A stretch of 64,000 nucleotides of DNA from Schaalia sp. Marseille-Q2122 (lineage in GTDB: Bacteria; Actinomycetota; Actinomycetes; Actinomycetales; Actinomycetaceae). Below, piece by piece: positions 54,205 through 63,600 of this stretch. Every line of letters begins with the position of its first letter. Within the stretch, counting starts at the first letter, position 1. The notes beneath the pieces are model-generated. The model did not search any database. It was given only the letters and a program-made list of their open reading frames with translations, and had not been told where the DNA came from. A program made the translations under genes and the position numbers. Location of the stretch: assembly GCF_903645355.1 (NCBI RefSeq), contig NZ_CAHJXR010000003.1, positions 248,001 to 312,000 of the forward strand, read 5' to 3'.

Positions 54205-54534
54205 GGCGGTGTGGCTCTCTTATTCACCGTGAACCCGGTAAAAACCGGCGGCTCGTAGGACTCGGTGCAACCCCGTATTTTAGCAGAGGAGGGCAGCGCA
54301 ACAGGGTGAGCCCAAGCCCCACCGCCGCGCCCAAAGGAACGAACGCGTATCGCCTTCCCGCGCAAGGCGGCAACGCCCTCGTCCTGCACACCGCACTCGC
54401 GCTTCACGCCCTCCTCCTGCGCACTACACTCCCGCAACAACTCATCTCCCCATCAGCGCCTCAGCACACTAAACTGGACACCTGTAGTGAGGTGAGGCGC
54501 TCCGCCTCGCCCATTCCTGGAAGGAAACACTCCT
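54205..54534. other. 330-base divergent region before the phosphofructokinase
   Basis: Holds the TetR and pfk promoters. The middle is a low-complexity run of cgc/ctcc words with no structured repeat. The pfk ribosome-binding site GGAAGGA lies about ten bases before the GTG start. Nothing else is seen. Confidence 0.4.
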
Positions 54535-56865
54535 GTGGCGGGTTCCCAATACGCGGATATTAAAATCGGCATCCTCACTTCCGGCGGTGACGCCCAAGGC
54601 ATGAACGCTGCGGTTCGCGCAGTCGTTCGTTCCGCACTCGCACACGGCGCACACCCCTTCGCCATCCTCGAAGGTTGGGCAGGAGCCGTCGCAGGCGGAA
54701 ACTCCATCCGCGAAATGGGATGGACAGACGTCTCCAACATCCTCCCCGCCGGAGGCACTGTCATCGGCACTGCCCGCTGCCCCGAATTCCGCGACTACGA
54801 AGGCCGCCACCTCGCCGCCAAACACCTCCTCGAACGCGGCATCGACCGCCTCGTCGTCATCGGCGGCGACGGCTCCCTCACCGGCACCGACGAATTCCGC
54901 GGCGAATGGTCCCAACACGTTCAAGAACTCCACGCCGAAGGCGTCATCAGCGCAGAAACCGCTGAAAAACACTCCACGCTGACAGTGGTCGCCCTCGTCG
55001 GATCCATCGACAACGACATGGTCGGCACCGACATGACCATCGGCGCCGACACCGCCCTCCACCGCATCGTCGACGCCATGGACCAAATCAGCTCCACCGC
55101 GGCCTCCCACCAACGCACCTTCATCGTCGAAGTCATGGGCCGATTCTGCGGATACCTTCCCCTGATGGCAGCCGTCGCTGGCGGCGCCGACTACGTCTTT
55201 ACTCCTGAAGCCCCCGCAGGCCCCGGCTGGGAAGACGACATGTGCGACAAGCTCGTCCGCGGCCGTGAAGCGGGACGCCGCGAGTCCATCATCCTCGTTG
55301 CCGAAGGCGCCGCCGACCAAGCCGGTGAAGCCATGAGCGCCACCCGCATTGCCGCCGCCCTCAAAGACCGCACTGGCGAAGACGCCCGCATCACCATCCT
55401 CGGCCACGTCCAACGAGGCGGCTCGCCCTCGGCCTACGACCGCTGGATGTCCACCCTCCTGGGCTACGCCGCCGTCCAAGAAATCCTCGGCGGCGACCGC
55501 AGCGCCCAACCCTGCATCCTCGGCGTGCGACACAACCGCATCACGCGCATCCCCCTCATGGAAGCCGTCCTCGCCACCCGCGCCGTCAAGGGCTACATCG
55601 CCGACGGAAACTACACCGCAGCCCAAGAAGCACGCGGTTCCTCCTTCACCACGATGTACGCCATCAACCAAATTCTCTCCGAGCCCCCCGCCCCCTCCAG
55701 CGAACAGACCCGCACCGATGGCCTGCCCGCACAACTGAACGACCTCCACGGCACCTCCCTCCAACGAGGCGCCCGCGTCGCTATCCTCCACGCAGGCGGC
55801 CTCGCCCCCGGCATGAACACCGCCGCCCGCGCCGCCGTCCGCCTCGGCATCGCCCGCGGATGGACCATGCTCGGCGTTGACGGATCCTGGGCAGGCCTGG
55901 CCGACAATCGCGTCCGCGAACTCGAATGGCGCGACGTCGAAGGTTGGGCCTTCCAAGGCGGTGCCGAACTCGGCACCCGCCGCCCCGTTCCCACCATCGA
56001 AGAGTTCTACTCCCTCGGCCGCGCCATCGAACGCAACGAGATTGACGCACTCCTCGTCATCGGCGGCCTCAACGCCTACCTTTCCGTTCGAGCCCTGACC
56101 GCTGAACGCGACCGCTACCCCGCATTCCGCATCCCCATGGTGCTCGTTCCCGCCTCCATCGACAACAACCTGCCCGGCTCCGAGCTTTCCATCGGCGCCG
56201 ACACCGCGTTGAATAATGCCGTGTGGGCACTGGATCGCATCAAGGAATCCGCAGCAGCATCCCGACGCTGTTTCGTCGCTGAGATGATGGGCCGCCGCTG
56301 CGGCTACCTCACTCTCATGTCCGGCCTGGCCAGCGGCGCAGAATACGCCTACCTCAACGAAGAACCCGCCTCATTGTCGAAGATCGACGACGATGCGCGT
56401 ACCCTGCGTGCCGCCTTCGAAGCCGGTCGGCGCCTCTTCCTCGTCCTGGTCAACGAGGGCGTCTCCGCCCACTACGACCGTGAGTTCCTCGCCACCGCCT
56501 TCGGAGCCGTCGGCGATGGCCTCTTCGATGTGCGCCACCAGGCCCTGGGGCACCTCCAACAAGGTGGAGCGCCCTCACCTTATGACCGTCTGCTGGCCAC
56601 CCGCCTGGTCTACAAGGCACTGGGCTACCTTGGAGAACAATTCGAACAAGGCAAAGCATCTGCCGTCTACATCGGCATGGTTGGCAACCAGATCGAAGCC
56701 CGACCCGTCGAACGCATGGACGAGGACCTTGACCTGGTCAACCGCCGCCCCTACAACCAGTGGTGGATGGATCTGCGCCCGGTGCTAGAAGCTGTCTCCC
56801 TGCAAAACAGCCAGGCCGAGCTGATGCCCGTGCATATTGCCGATGCGGAGAGTATGAAGCACTGA
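54535..56865 (+). CDS. Eukaryote-type tandem 6-phosphofructokinase
   Basis: 776 residues holding two consecutive phosphofructokinase units. The N-terminal half (about 1-385) has the ATP site GGDAQGMN, RCPEF, GGDGSLTG, the catalytic SIDNDMVGTDMTIGADTAL, VEVMGRFCGYL and LGHVQRGGSPSAYDR. The C-terminal half (about 400-776) has GGLAPGMN, GGAELGTRR, GGLNAYLS, ASIDNNLPGSELSIGADTAL and LGHLQQGGAPSPYDR, motifs that in eukaryotic PFK mark the regulatory half. In that half GGDG is replaced by GGLN. It phosphorylates fructose-6-phosphate. The GTG start has GGAAGGA upstream. Whether both halves are active is unknown. Codon use matches neighbours. Confidence 0.88.
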   Translation: MAGSQYADIKIGILTSGGDAQGMNAAVRAVVRSALAHGAHPFAILEGWAGAVAGGNSIREMGWTDVSNILPAGGTVIGTARCPEFRDYEGRHLAAKHLLERGIDRLVVIGGDGSLTGTDEFRGEWSQHVQELHAEGVISAETAEKHSTLTVVALVGSIDNDMVGTDMTIGADTALHRIVDAMDQISSTAASHQRTFIVEVMGRFCGYLPLMAAVAGGADYVFTPEAPAGPGWEDDMCDKLVRGREAGRRESIILVAEGAADQAGEAMSATRIAAALKDRTGEDARITILGHVQRGGSPSAYDRWMSTLLGYAAVQEILGGDRSAQPCILGVRHNRITRIPLMEAVLATRAVKGYIADGNYTAAQEARGSSFTTMYAINQILSEPPAPSSEQTRTDGLPAQLNDLHGTSLQRGARVAILHAGGLAPGMNTAARAAVRLGIARGWTMLGVDGSWAGLADNRVRELEWRDVEGWAFQGGAELGTRRPVPTIEEFYSLGRAIERNEIDALLVIGGLNAYLSVRALTAERDRYPAFRIPMVLVPASIDNNLPGSELSIGADTALNNAVWALDRIKESAAASRRCFVAEMMGRRCGYLTLMSGLASGAEYAYLNEEPASLSKIDDDARTLRAAFEAGRRLFLVLVNEGVSAHYDREFLATAFGAVGDGLFDVRHQALGHLQQGGAPSPYDRLLATRLVYKALGYLGEQFEQGKASAVYIGMVGNQIEARPVERMDEDLDLVNRRPYNQWWMDLRPVLEAVSLQNSQAELMPVHIADAESMKH

Positions 56866-56872
56866 GCTTTCA

Positions 56873-57122
56873 CAGGTTTTGGGTCGACGAGGTGGGGCGC
56901 TTGTGCCCACTCGCCTTCGCTTTGCTTTGGCTCCTATGCCCAAGCGCGCCGCAAGCGCCCCGCCTCGCCGACTAATGGCTTGTGTTTGGCTGTGTTTGGC
57001 TGCGGTACGTCTGGGCGCCTCGGGTACGTGGCATGCCGCGTACCAATGGCGCCGATCCGTACCTATGGTGCTGATCCGTACCGACGGCGCTGATCCGTCC
57101 CCAGGGTAGGCCGTACCCATGG
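56873..57122 (+). repeat. Long direct repeat, copy A
   Basis: Starts CAGGTT, includes GGTCGACGAGGTGGGGCGC and AAGCGCGCCGCAAGCGCC, and ends GTAGGCCGTACCCATGG. It aligns with 57212-57452 with few mismatches and one extra 10-base TGTGTTTGGC unit. Confidence 0.9.
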
Positions 57123-57151
57123 CGCTGATCCACACCAATGGCGACCATCAG
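57042..57151 (+). repeat. Degenerate 19-bp array, copy A
   Basis: Units: 57042-57060, 57061-57079, 57080-57098, a 16-base variant at 57099-57114, 57115-57133, then a partial. Consensus ACCnATGGCGCCGATCCGT. Confidence 0.85.
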
Positions 57152-57211
57152 TTCCTCAGGCACGACAGGTCTGCGGTGCTGATTAGTAGCTGTGGTGTTG
57201 GTGCCTTGTTG

Positions 57212-57452
57212 CAGGTTCTGTGGTCGACGAGGTGGGGCGCTCGTGCCCACTCGCCTTCGCTTTGCTTCGGCTCCTATGCCCAAGCGCGCCGCAAGCGCCC
57301 CGCCTCGCCGACTAATGGCTTGTGTTTGGCTGTGGTACGGCTGGGCGCCTCGGGTACGTGGCATGCCGCGTACCAATGGCGCCGATCCGTCCCCATGGCG
57401 CCGATCCGTACCGACGGCGCTGATCCGTCCCCAGGGTAGGCCGTACCCATGG
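57212..57452 (+). repeat. Long direct repeat, copy B
   Basis: Second copy of the repeat, 340 bases downstream of copy A at the left end and 330 at the right. Confidence 0.9.
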
Positions 57453-57509
57453 GGCCGATCCGTACCAATGGCGCCGATCCGTACCCATGGCGCCGATCCG
57501 TACCGACGG
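57372..57509 (+). repeat. 19-bp tandem array, copy B
   Basis: Seven units in phase (57372, 57391, 57410, a 16-base variant at 57429, 57445, 57464, 57483) and a partial eighth. Several units are identical in the ATGGCGCCGATCCGT core. Confidence 0.88.
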
Positions 57510-57526
57510 CAACGAGGGAGGAGTCT

Positions 57527-58564
57527 CTAACGGCCTGCAGTCAAGGCCTTTGGTGCCTGCCACAGCCACGGAAGGTACCGCCTCGTCAGTAGCCATAGGG
57601 CTAGCGGCACAACTACACCTGTCATCGTTCCCAGCAGAAGATGAAGCATAGGGTCTGTCAGGCCTATCTTCGACAGGGCAATGCGCACCCCGGCTGTGGC
57701 CAGGGTGTGAGCCAGGAAAATCTCCAACGAATGAAGACCAACATAGGCCAGCCACTCTGACACCACCCGCAGGCGCGACAGCAATGCAGACAGTGCAAAA
57801 ACAGCAAGCACACCCAAACAGGTTGCAAGCACACTCACCGAAATGTTGGGAACCGTCCGCTCTAACTTCGAATAGGTGGGACCTGCAGCAGGAGTCATCA
57901 CCACGAGAAGCAGCCAGGCCATCGTGGCGGCAAGAAATACAGGCAGCTCATGCCACATGCTGAGCCTTCCGCGCACCCGCTGGAATCCCGTCAGCCCCAC
58001 ACAGGCAGCAATCACAAAGAACGCCGTCAGGCCGTGCCCCTGCAAGAAAATGACGGGGCCAAACCAGCCCCAGGCGGCCAAAGAAACCACCACCGAGATA
58101 AGGACCGCAACAACCGTCCTCGTCCTCGATAGCCACGGACGCCACAGGGCTACCACCAAAGAACACACCGCAATCCACGGGAAAAACCACATGTGATTCT
58201 GGGGCTGGGACAAGTTCAGAACCGTCGCCCAATCCTTCTCATGGTTCACGCTGCCAGAAAACACCACCTGCAAGGCACCCAAAGGCAGGCTCCACAAGAC
58301 ATACAGCCAGGTAAAGGTCACCAGGCGATGACGCAGGTAGGGGCCAATCCCTCGCCGATCAACCGCCCCCGCCACCAGCAGGCCAGCCGCAACAGCGAAC
58401 ACCGCCAAGTGGAAGGAATAGATCGCGCGGTCGGCCAGCAGATACCCGGCGCCCTCCTTGGCGACAATGCCAGCATTGCCAAGGCCACGCAGGACATGGC
58501 CAACAACAATGGCAATAATCGCCAAGCCTTTAGCAATGTCCAAGGTCATGTCGCGGGTGCTCAT
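57527..58564 (-). CDS. Membrane acyltransferase of the acyltransferase-3 type
   Basis: 345 residues from ATG 58564 ([24 protein letters not shown]), about ten hydrophobic segments. The start motif R-D-x3-D-x-A-K-G-x-A-I-x7-H is the acyltransferase-3 family signature with its catalytic histidine. [16 protein letters not shown] and [14 protein letters not shown] follow the family pattern. It would O-acetylate a cell-surface sugar or lipid-linked glycan. The weak ribosome-binding site leaves the start less certain than for most genes here. It ends against the repeat block. Confidence 0.8.
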   Translation of the reverse strand: MSTRDMTLDIAKGLAIIAIVVGHVLRGLGNAGIVAKEGAGYLLADRAIYSFHLAVFAVAAGLLVAGAVDRRGIGPYLRHRLVTFTWLYVLWSLPLGALQVVFSGSVNHEKDWATVLNLSQPQNHMWFFPWIAVCSLVVALWRPWLSRTRTVVAVLISVVVSLAAWGWFGPVIFLQGHGLTAFFVIAACVGLTGFQRVRGRLSMWHELPVFLAATMAWLLLVVMTPAAGPTYSKLERTVPNISVSVLATCLGVLAVFALSALLSRLRVVSEWLAYVGLHSLEIFLAHTLATAGVRIALSKIGLTDPMLHLLLGTMTGVVVPLALWLLTRRYLPWLWQAPKALTAGR

Positions 58565-58818
58565 CTCAGCAGTGTAGCGGGCAGGAACCCTCGCAGGGGC
58601 CACCTTGGCAGTGCGAGGAAGCTAGGAAAGGGCAGGACCATGCCCTAGCGAAAACGGCGCTCACGAGCCGACGAGGCACCGCGCGCCGCCCTCGTCGCTC
58701 AATCACGCCGACAGCCTCCCCGCTGATCGCGGGGAAGCCCGGGAAAGCGCTACCCTTGAACAGTATGCGCGCCCTGGAGAAACGACGAGGCGCACCGGAC
58801 AGTAGGAGACGACTCAGC

Positions 58819-60495
58819 ATGAGTGACCTCACCCCCATTGACCCGACCATGACCCCCGCCTGGGAGGCCCTCGACCTGCGTGCCGACACCTTCGCCCCTG
58901 ACCTGCGTGAATGGTTCGCTGCTGACCCCCAGCGCACCGAGAAGTGGACGCTCAGCGCCGCCGACCTCTACGTTGACCTGTCCAAGAACCTCATTGACGA
59001 GGGCGTCCTCGACGACCTCCTCGCCCTCGCTGAGCAGACCAAGGTCGCCCAGCTGCGCGACGCCATGTACGCAGGCGAACACATCAACGTCACCGAAGAC
59101 CGCGCCGTCCTTCACACCGCCCTGCGCCGCCCCGCCACCGACACCCTCATCGTCGACGGCCAGGACGCCATCGCAGACGTCCACGCCGAACTGGCCAAGG
59201 TCTACGCCTTCGCTGAGCGCGTCCGCAGCGGCGAATGGGTGGGCATCACCGGCAAGCCCGTCGAAACCGTCGTCAACGTCGGTATTGGTGGCTCCGACCT
59301 GGGCCCCGTCATGGCTTACGAGGCCCTCGCCCCCTACGTCAAGGAGGGCCTGACCTGCCGCTTCATCTCCAATATTGACCCCACCGACGCGGGCGAAACC
59401 ACCAAGGACCTCGACCCCGAGACCACACTGGTCATCGTCGCCTCCAAGACCTTCACCACCCTGGAGACCATCACCAACGCCAAGGTCGTGCGCGAATGGT
59501 TCCTGGGCTCCTTGCGCGAACGCGGCCTGGCCACCAACGAGGCCTCCACCGCCGAGGCCATCTCCAAGCACTTCGTGGCCGTGTCCACCGCCCTCGATAA
59601 GGTCGCCGAGTTCGGCATCGACCCCGCCAACGCCTTTGGCTTCTGGAACTGGGTGGGTGGCCGCTACTCGGTGGACTCCGCCGTCGGCACCGCCCTCGCC
59701 ATTGCGATTGGCCCCGAAGGCTTTGCTGACTTCCTGGCGGGCTTTAACGCCATGGACCGCCACTTCGCCGAGGCCCCCGCTCGCGAAAACGTGCCGCTGA
59801 TCATGGGCCTGCTCAACGTGTGGTACGGCAACTTCCTGGGCGCCGACACGCACGCCGTCCTGCCCTACTCCCAGTACCTGCACCGCTTCCCGGCCTACCT
59901 CCAGCAGCTCACCATGGAGTCCAACGGCAAGTCCGTGCGCCGTGACGGCACCTCCGTCACCTACGACACCGGCGAGGTCTTCTGGGGTGAGCCCGGCACC
60001 AACGGCCAGCACGCTTTCTACCAGCTCATCCACCAGGGCACCCGCATGGTCCCGGCTGATTTCATCGCCTTCGCCACCCCCGCGTGGCCCCTGGCTGACG
60101 GCGATGCGGACATGCATGAGTTGTTCCTGTCCAACTTCCTGGCTCAGACCAAGGCCCTGGCCTTTGGTAAGACCTCCGAGGAGGTGCGCGCCGAGGGCAC
60201 CGCTGAAGAGATCGTCTCTGCCCGAGTGTTCACGGGCAACCGCCCGACCACCTCGATCATGGCTCCCTCACTGACCCCCTCAGTGTTGGGCCAGCTCATT
60301 GCCCTCTACGAGCACATCACCTTCGTTCAGGGGGCCGTGTGGGGTATTGACTCCTTCGATCAGTGGGGCGTGGAGCTGGGCAAGGTCCTGGCCAAGCAGA
60401 TTATGCCCGCTATCGAGGGCGACGCCGCTGCTCTGGCAGCGCAGGATCAGTCGACCCGCGCCCTCATTGAGTACTACCGCAAGCATCGAGGCTGA
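58819..60495 (+). CDS. pgi: Glucose-6-phosphate isomerase
   Basis: 558 residues from ATG 58819 ([18 protein letters not shown]), with AGGAGA nine bases upstream; an ATG 21 codons earlier begins an unrelated basic stretch. It converts glucose-6-phosphate to fructose-6-phosphate. Motifs: [41 protein letters not shown], and the C-terminal signature [19 protein letters not shown] with its catalytic lysine region. Together with the phosphofructokinase upstream it supplies upper glycolysis. Divergent from the acyltransferase gene. Confidence 0.97.
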   Translation: MSDLTPIDPTMTPAWEALDLRADTFAPDLREWFAADPQRTEKWTLSAADLYVDLSKNLIDEGVLDDLLALAEQTKVAQLRDAMYAGEHINVTEDRAVLHTALRRPATDTLIVDGQDAIADVHAELAKVYAFAERVRSGEWVGITGKPVETVVNVGIGGSDLGPVMAYEALAPYVKEGLTCRFISNIDPTDAGETTKDLDPETTLVIVASKTFTTLETITNAKVVREWFLGSLRERGLATNEASTAEAISKHFVAVSTALDKVAEFGIDPANAFGFWNWVGGRYSVDSAVGTALAIAIGPEGFADFLAGFNAMDRHFAEAPARENVPLIMGLLNVWYGNFLGADTHAVLPYSQYLHRFPAYLQQLTMESNGKSVRRDGTSVTYDTGEVFWGEPGTNGQHAFYQLIHQGTRMVPADFIAFATPAWPLADGDADMHELFLSNFLAQTKALAFGKTSEEVRAEGTAEEIVSARVFTGNRPTTSIMAPSLTPSVLGQLIALYEHITFVQGAVWGIDSFDQWGVELGKVLAKQIMPAIEGDAAALAAQDQSTRALIEYYRKHRG

Positions 60496-60539
60496 CAGCG
60501 TCAAGGGTGGCACTGTAGCTGAGCGAATGTCATAACGAA

Positions 60540-60581
60540 GCGGCCGCTTCCCCGGAGAGTGACAGGAGGGGAGGCGGCCGC
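60540..60581 (+). terminator. Terminator between pgi and the beta-galactosidase
   Basis: GCGGCCGCTTCCCC pairs with GGGGAGGCGGCCGC (one G-T pair) around a 14-base loop. Each arm also contains its own NotI-like palindrome. It can serve the convergent genes on both sides. Confidence 0.75.
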
Positions 60582-60621
60582 CTCGTATCATGAACACCTC
60601 ACGCGCCGTTGAGTCAGGCGT

Positions 60622-63600
60622 TCACGGTGTGACCGGCCAGAAGGAGAAGCGGAAAATCAGTTCCTCTCCCGCTGGCAGGCAGTATTCGGGATGGGTGCGC
60701 GCACCCCATGAGTTGTCACCGCCCACCCCTCGACGCATCAAGGCCGGACGCAGCCAGGTGGAGTGTGCGTGTGGCAGATCAGTGGGATGGGTGGCATTCT
60801 CCACCTCGAAGGGGCTCCACGGCAGGGCAGAAAACTCCATCCCGAACACGGGCGCGTCAAGCTCACTGCGCCCCCGAACCGGCCAGCCCTCGCAGGAAAA
60901 GCCGATGCCAACACCGTCCTCGTCGCTCAGGGTTGCCCACCGGACCTGCGTGTGAGAGCCACATTCTTGCGGGCGAATGTATCGGGCGAATTGTTCGCTC
61001 ACTGTCGATTCCCACACATCCAGCAGAGCCCCCTGCTGGCGGTCAACATAGGATTCAGCGGGGCCGTGACCATACCAGCGCAGGCGGGAGTAGTCGGCTG
61101 GAATCTGGAAGAGCATGCCGAACTCCGGTGGGTCCCCCATGCCTGTACCTGGCGTCAGATGCTGGGTGACCTCTATCTGGCCGTCGGCCCACACCTCGTA
61201 GTCGATACTGTAGGACGAGGCCGGCCGCGTGGCCAGGTCAAAGCTGGCGCGCACCGTCACGCTGTGCTCGCCGTGCTCCACGCTCAAGCCCTCAATACCG
61301 CCGCGTAAGGTGGCGTAGCGGCTGGCAAGCAGCCACTGGCTGTCCTCTGCGGGGGCGCCCCAGCCTCGTTCATTGGAGGTGGGCGCATGCCAGAAGTTGG
61401 CGTGGGGTGGGCGGGTGAGCAGCTCACGAGGGGAGTGAGGGCCTGCCTGCGAATCCTCCACGCGGAAAGAGACAAGCTGGCCGCTGACCCGAGAAAAGAG
61501 CAGGGCAAAGCCCTCGCCTTGAACACCAATGTTGTGAATACCCTCAATGACGCGCGGCGGGTGAGAGGTGGTGGTGCTCTGGGGGAATGAGGCGGCTGTG
61601 GTGGAGGCTTCTTCGCCAGAGGCTGCCTGCGTGAGGGCAAAGACCTGCTGATCCCACGCCACAGCGTGACCAGCCTCAGCCCAGGGCGAGGCTGTGCGGG
61701 TACGCCACGTGATGGTCACCGTGTACTCGCCGCCAATGCTGCCGTCACCATTGCCAACGCCGCTGTCACCAGTGTGTGGCACGCCGCTAACGTCGGCCAG
61801 TTTCTCCACCAGCGACCAGGGCAGGGGATAGGTGCGCGTGCTTTCAGGGGCAACATCTGTGGCAACCGTTGTCTGAGCAATGACCTGGCCTTCGCGAGCG
61901 AGCCTCAGCTCACAGTCAAAAACAGCCGAGGAAGTGAAAAGGTACTCGTTCGTGACCGTGAAGGCATCCTCATCAATACGCGTACGCAGACGCTGATACA
62001 CATGCTGCACGGCCTGCATAAACGGCTTGGGCGTGTGATCAGCGTAAAAGATGCCATTCCCACTGAAGTCGCCGTCGTGGGGGCGATCCCCAAAATCGCC
62101 ACCGTAGGCGTCATAGGCCCGCCCAAAACGATCACGAGCAGGTAGAGCCTGATCAGCGAAATCCCAGATGAAAGCACCGTGGAATAAAGGCTCAGTGCGG
62201 GTAAGATCCATGTACTTATCCACCGCGCCAAAGGAGTTCCCCATCGTGTGGGCGAACTCGCAGAGGATAAACGGCTTCTCACGATGAGTGCGGAGGTGTT
62301 CTTCAATGTCAGCCGCACTGGTGTACATCTGCGAGGTGACATCCGTTGTGTCAGGCAGACGGGGGTCATAGTGCACGCCTTCGTAATGAACCAGGCGCCC
62401 ATCAACGCTGCGGAAGTAGTCGGCAACGGCCAGCAGGTTCCCACCGCCCAGGGACTCATTCCCACACGACCACATGAGGATGCTCGGATGGTTGCGATCA
62501 CGCATGAGCATGGAGCGCGCCCGCGACAGCAGGGTGTGCTCCCACTGCGGGCGATCCCCTGGGGTTGCCTGCGAAAGAGGCAGGTCATGGAAACGAATCT
62601 CATCCCACAACCCGTGGGATTCGAGGTTCATTTCATCAATGACATACAAACCCAGCTCATCGCACAGACGATAGAAGCTACTGCTATTGGGGTAGTGGCT
62701 TGTGCGCACCGCGTTCAACCCGTAGGCCTTGATCGCCAGCAGATCGGCGCGGATGGCAGCCTCGTCCATGACGCGACCGTGCGGGCCAAACTCGTGCCGG
62801 TTCACCCCGCGGAACACTAGCCGTTTGCCGTTGAGCAGCAGCAACCCATCAGCGCTTTCAAAACGGCGCACGCCCACGGGTTGGCGCACATACTCGCACA
62901 CCAGCCCGTCAGAGCCGCTCACGGTAATATGCAGCGCGTAGAGGTGCGGGTCCTCCTCGCTCCACAGGTGCGGGGTGTCGAGGTTGAGTGCGTAGTAGAG
63001 CGTGCGGGTTGGGCGCGAACTAGCGGTGGGTGTGCCCGTTGGCAAGACCGACGCCTGAGGCTGAGAGTCAGGCTCGACTGCCGCGATATCACCAGCAGCA
63101 GGGCCAGCCGTAGTGCCGTTAGCTGTGTTTGCTAAAGAGTCTGGCCCAGCGTCCCCTGCAGCATCCGCTACTTCGGATTGCGGCAGGAGTCCACACGCGC
63201 GAGCTTCGTCCTCGCCGATCAGCGTCGCTTCGCCCACCCCCTCACAGTGGACGCGCGCCTCGCCCTCGCCCTGCACTGTCAGAGCCAGGAGAATACGGGC
63301 ACGCACGGCGTCATCCTCACCCCACTCCACAGGGGTGAGAACCTGCAGATCCTCCACATGCGCTCGCGGGCGTAGGCGCAGCTCCACATCGCGGAAGATC
63401 CCGCTGAATCGGAAGAAATCCTGGTCCTCAATCCAGGATTGAGCCGACCACTTGAACACCTTGACGACCAGCGTATTTGTGCCCGGCACCAGCAGATCAG
63501 TGAGGTCAAACTCTGAGGGCGTAAAACCATCGGTCGCCCAGCCCACGAAGCGGCCATTCAGCCACAGGGCGAAGGCGCTTTCCACGCCGTGAAACACAAT

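Larger units (their letters stand above)
56866..57526. other. 661-base non-coding repeat block
   Basis: Contains two copies of a roughly 245-bp repeat (56873-57122 and 57212-57452) and arrays of a 19-bp unit. Open frames in it are artefacts of the repeats. No terminator for pfk is obvious apart from the repeats. The following gene lies on the minus strand. Confidence 0.75.
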
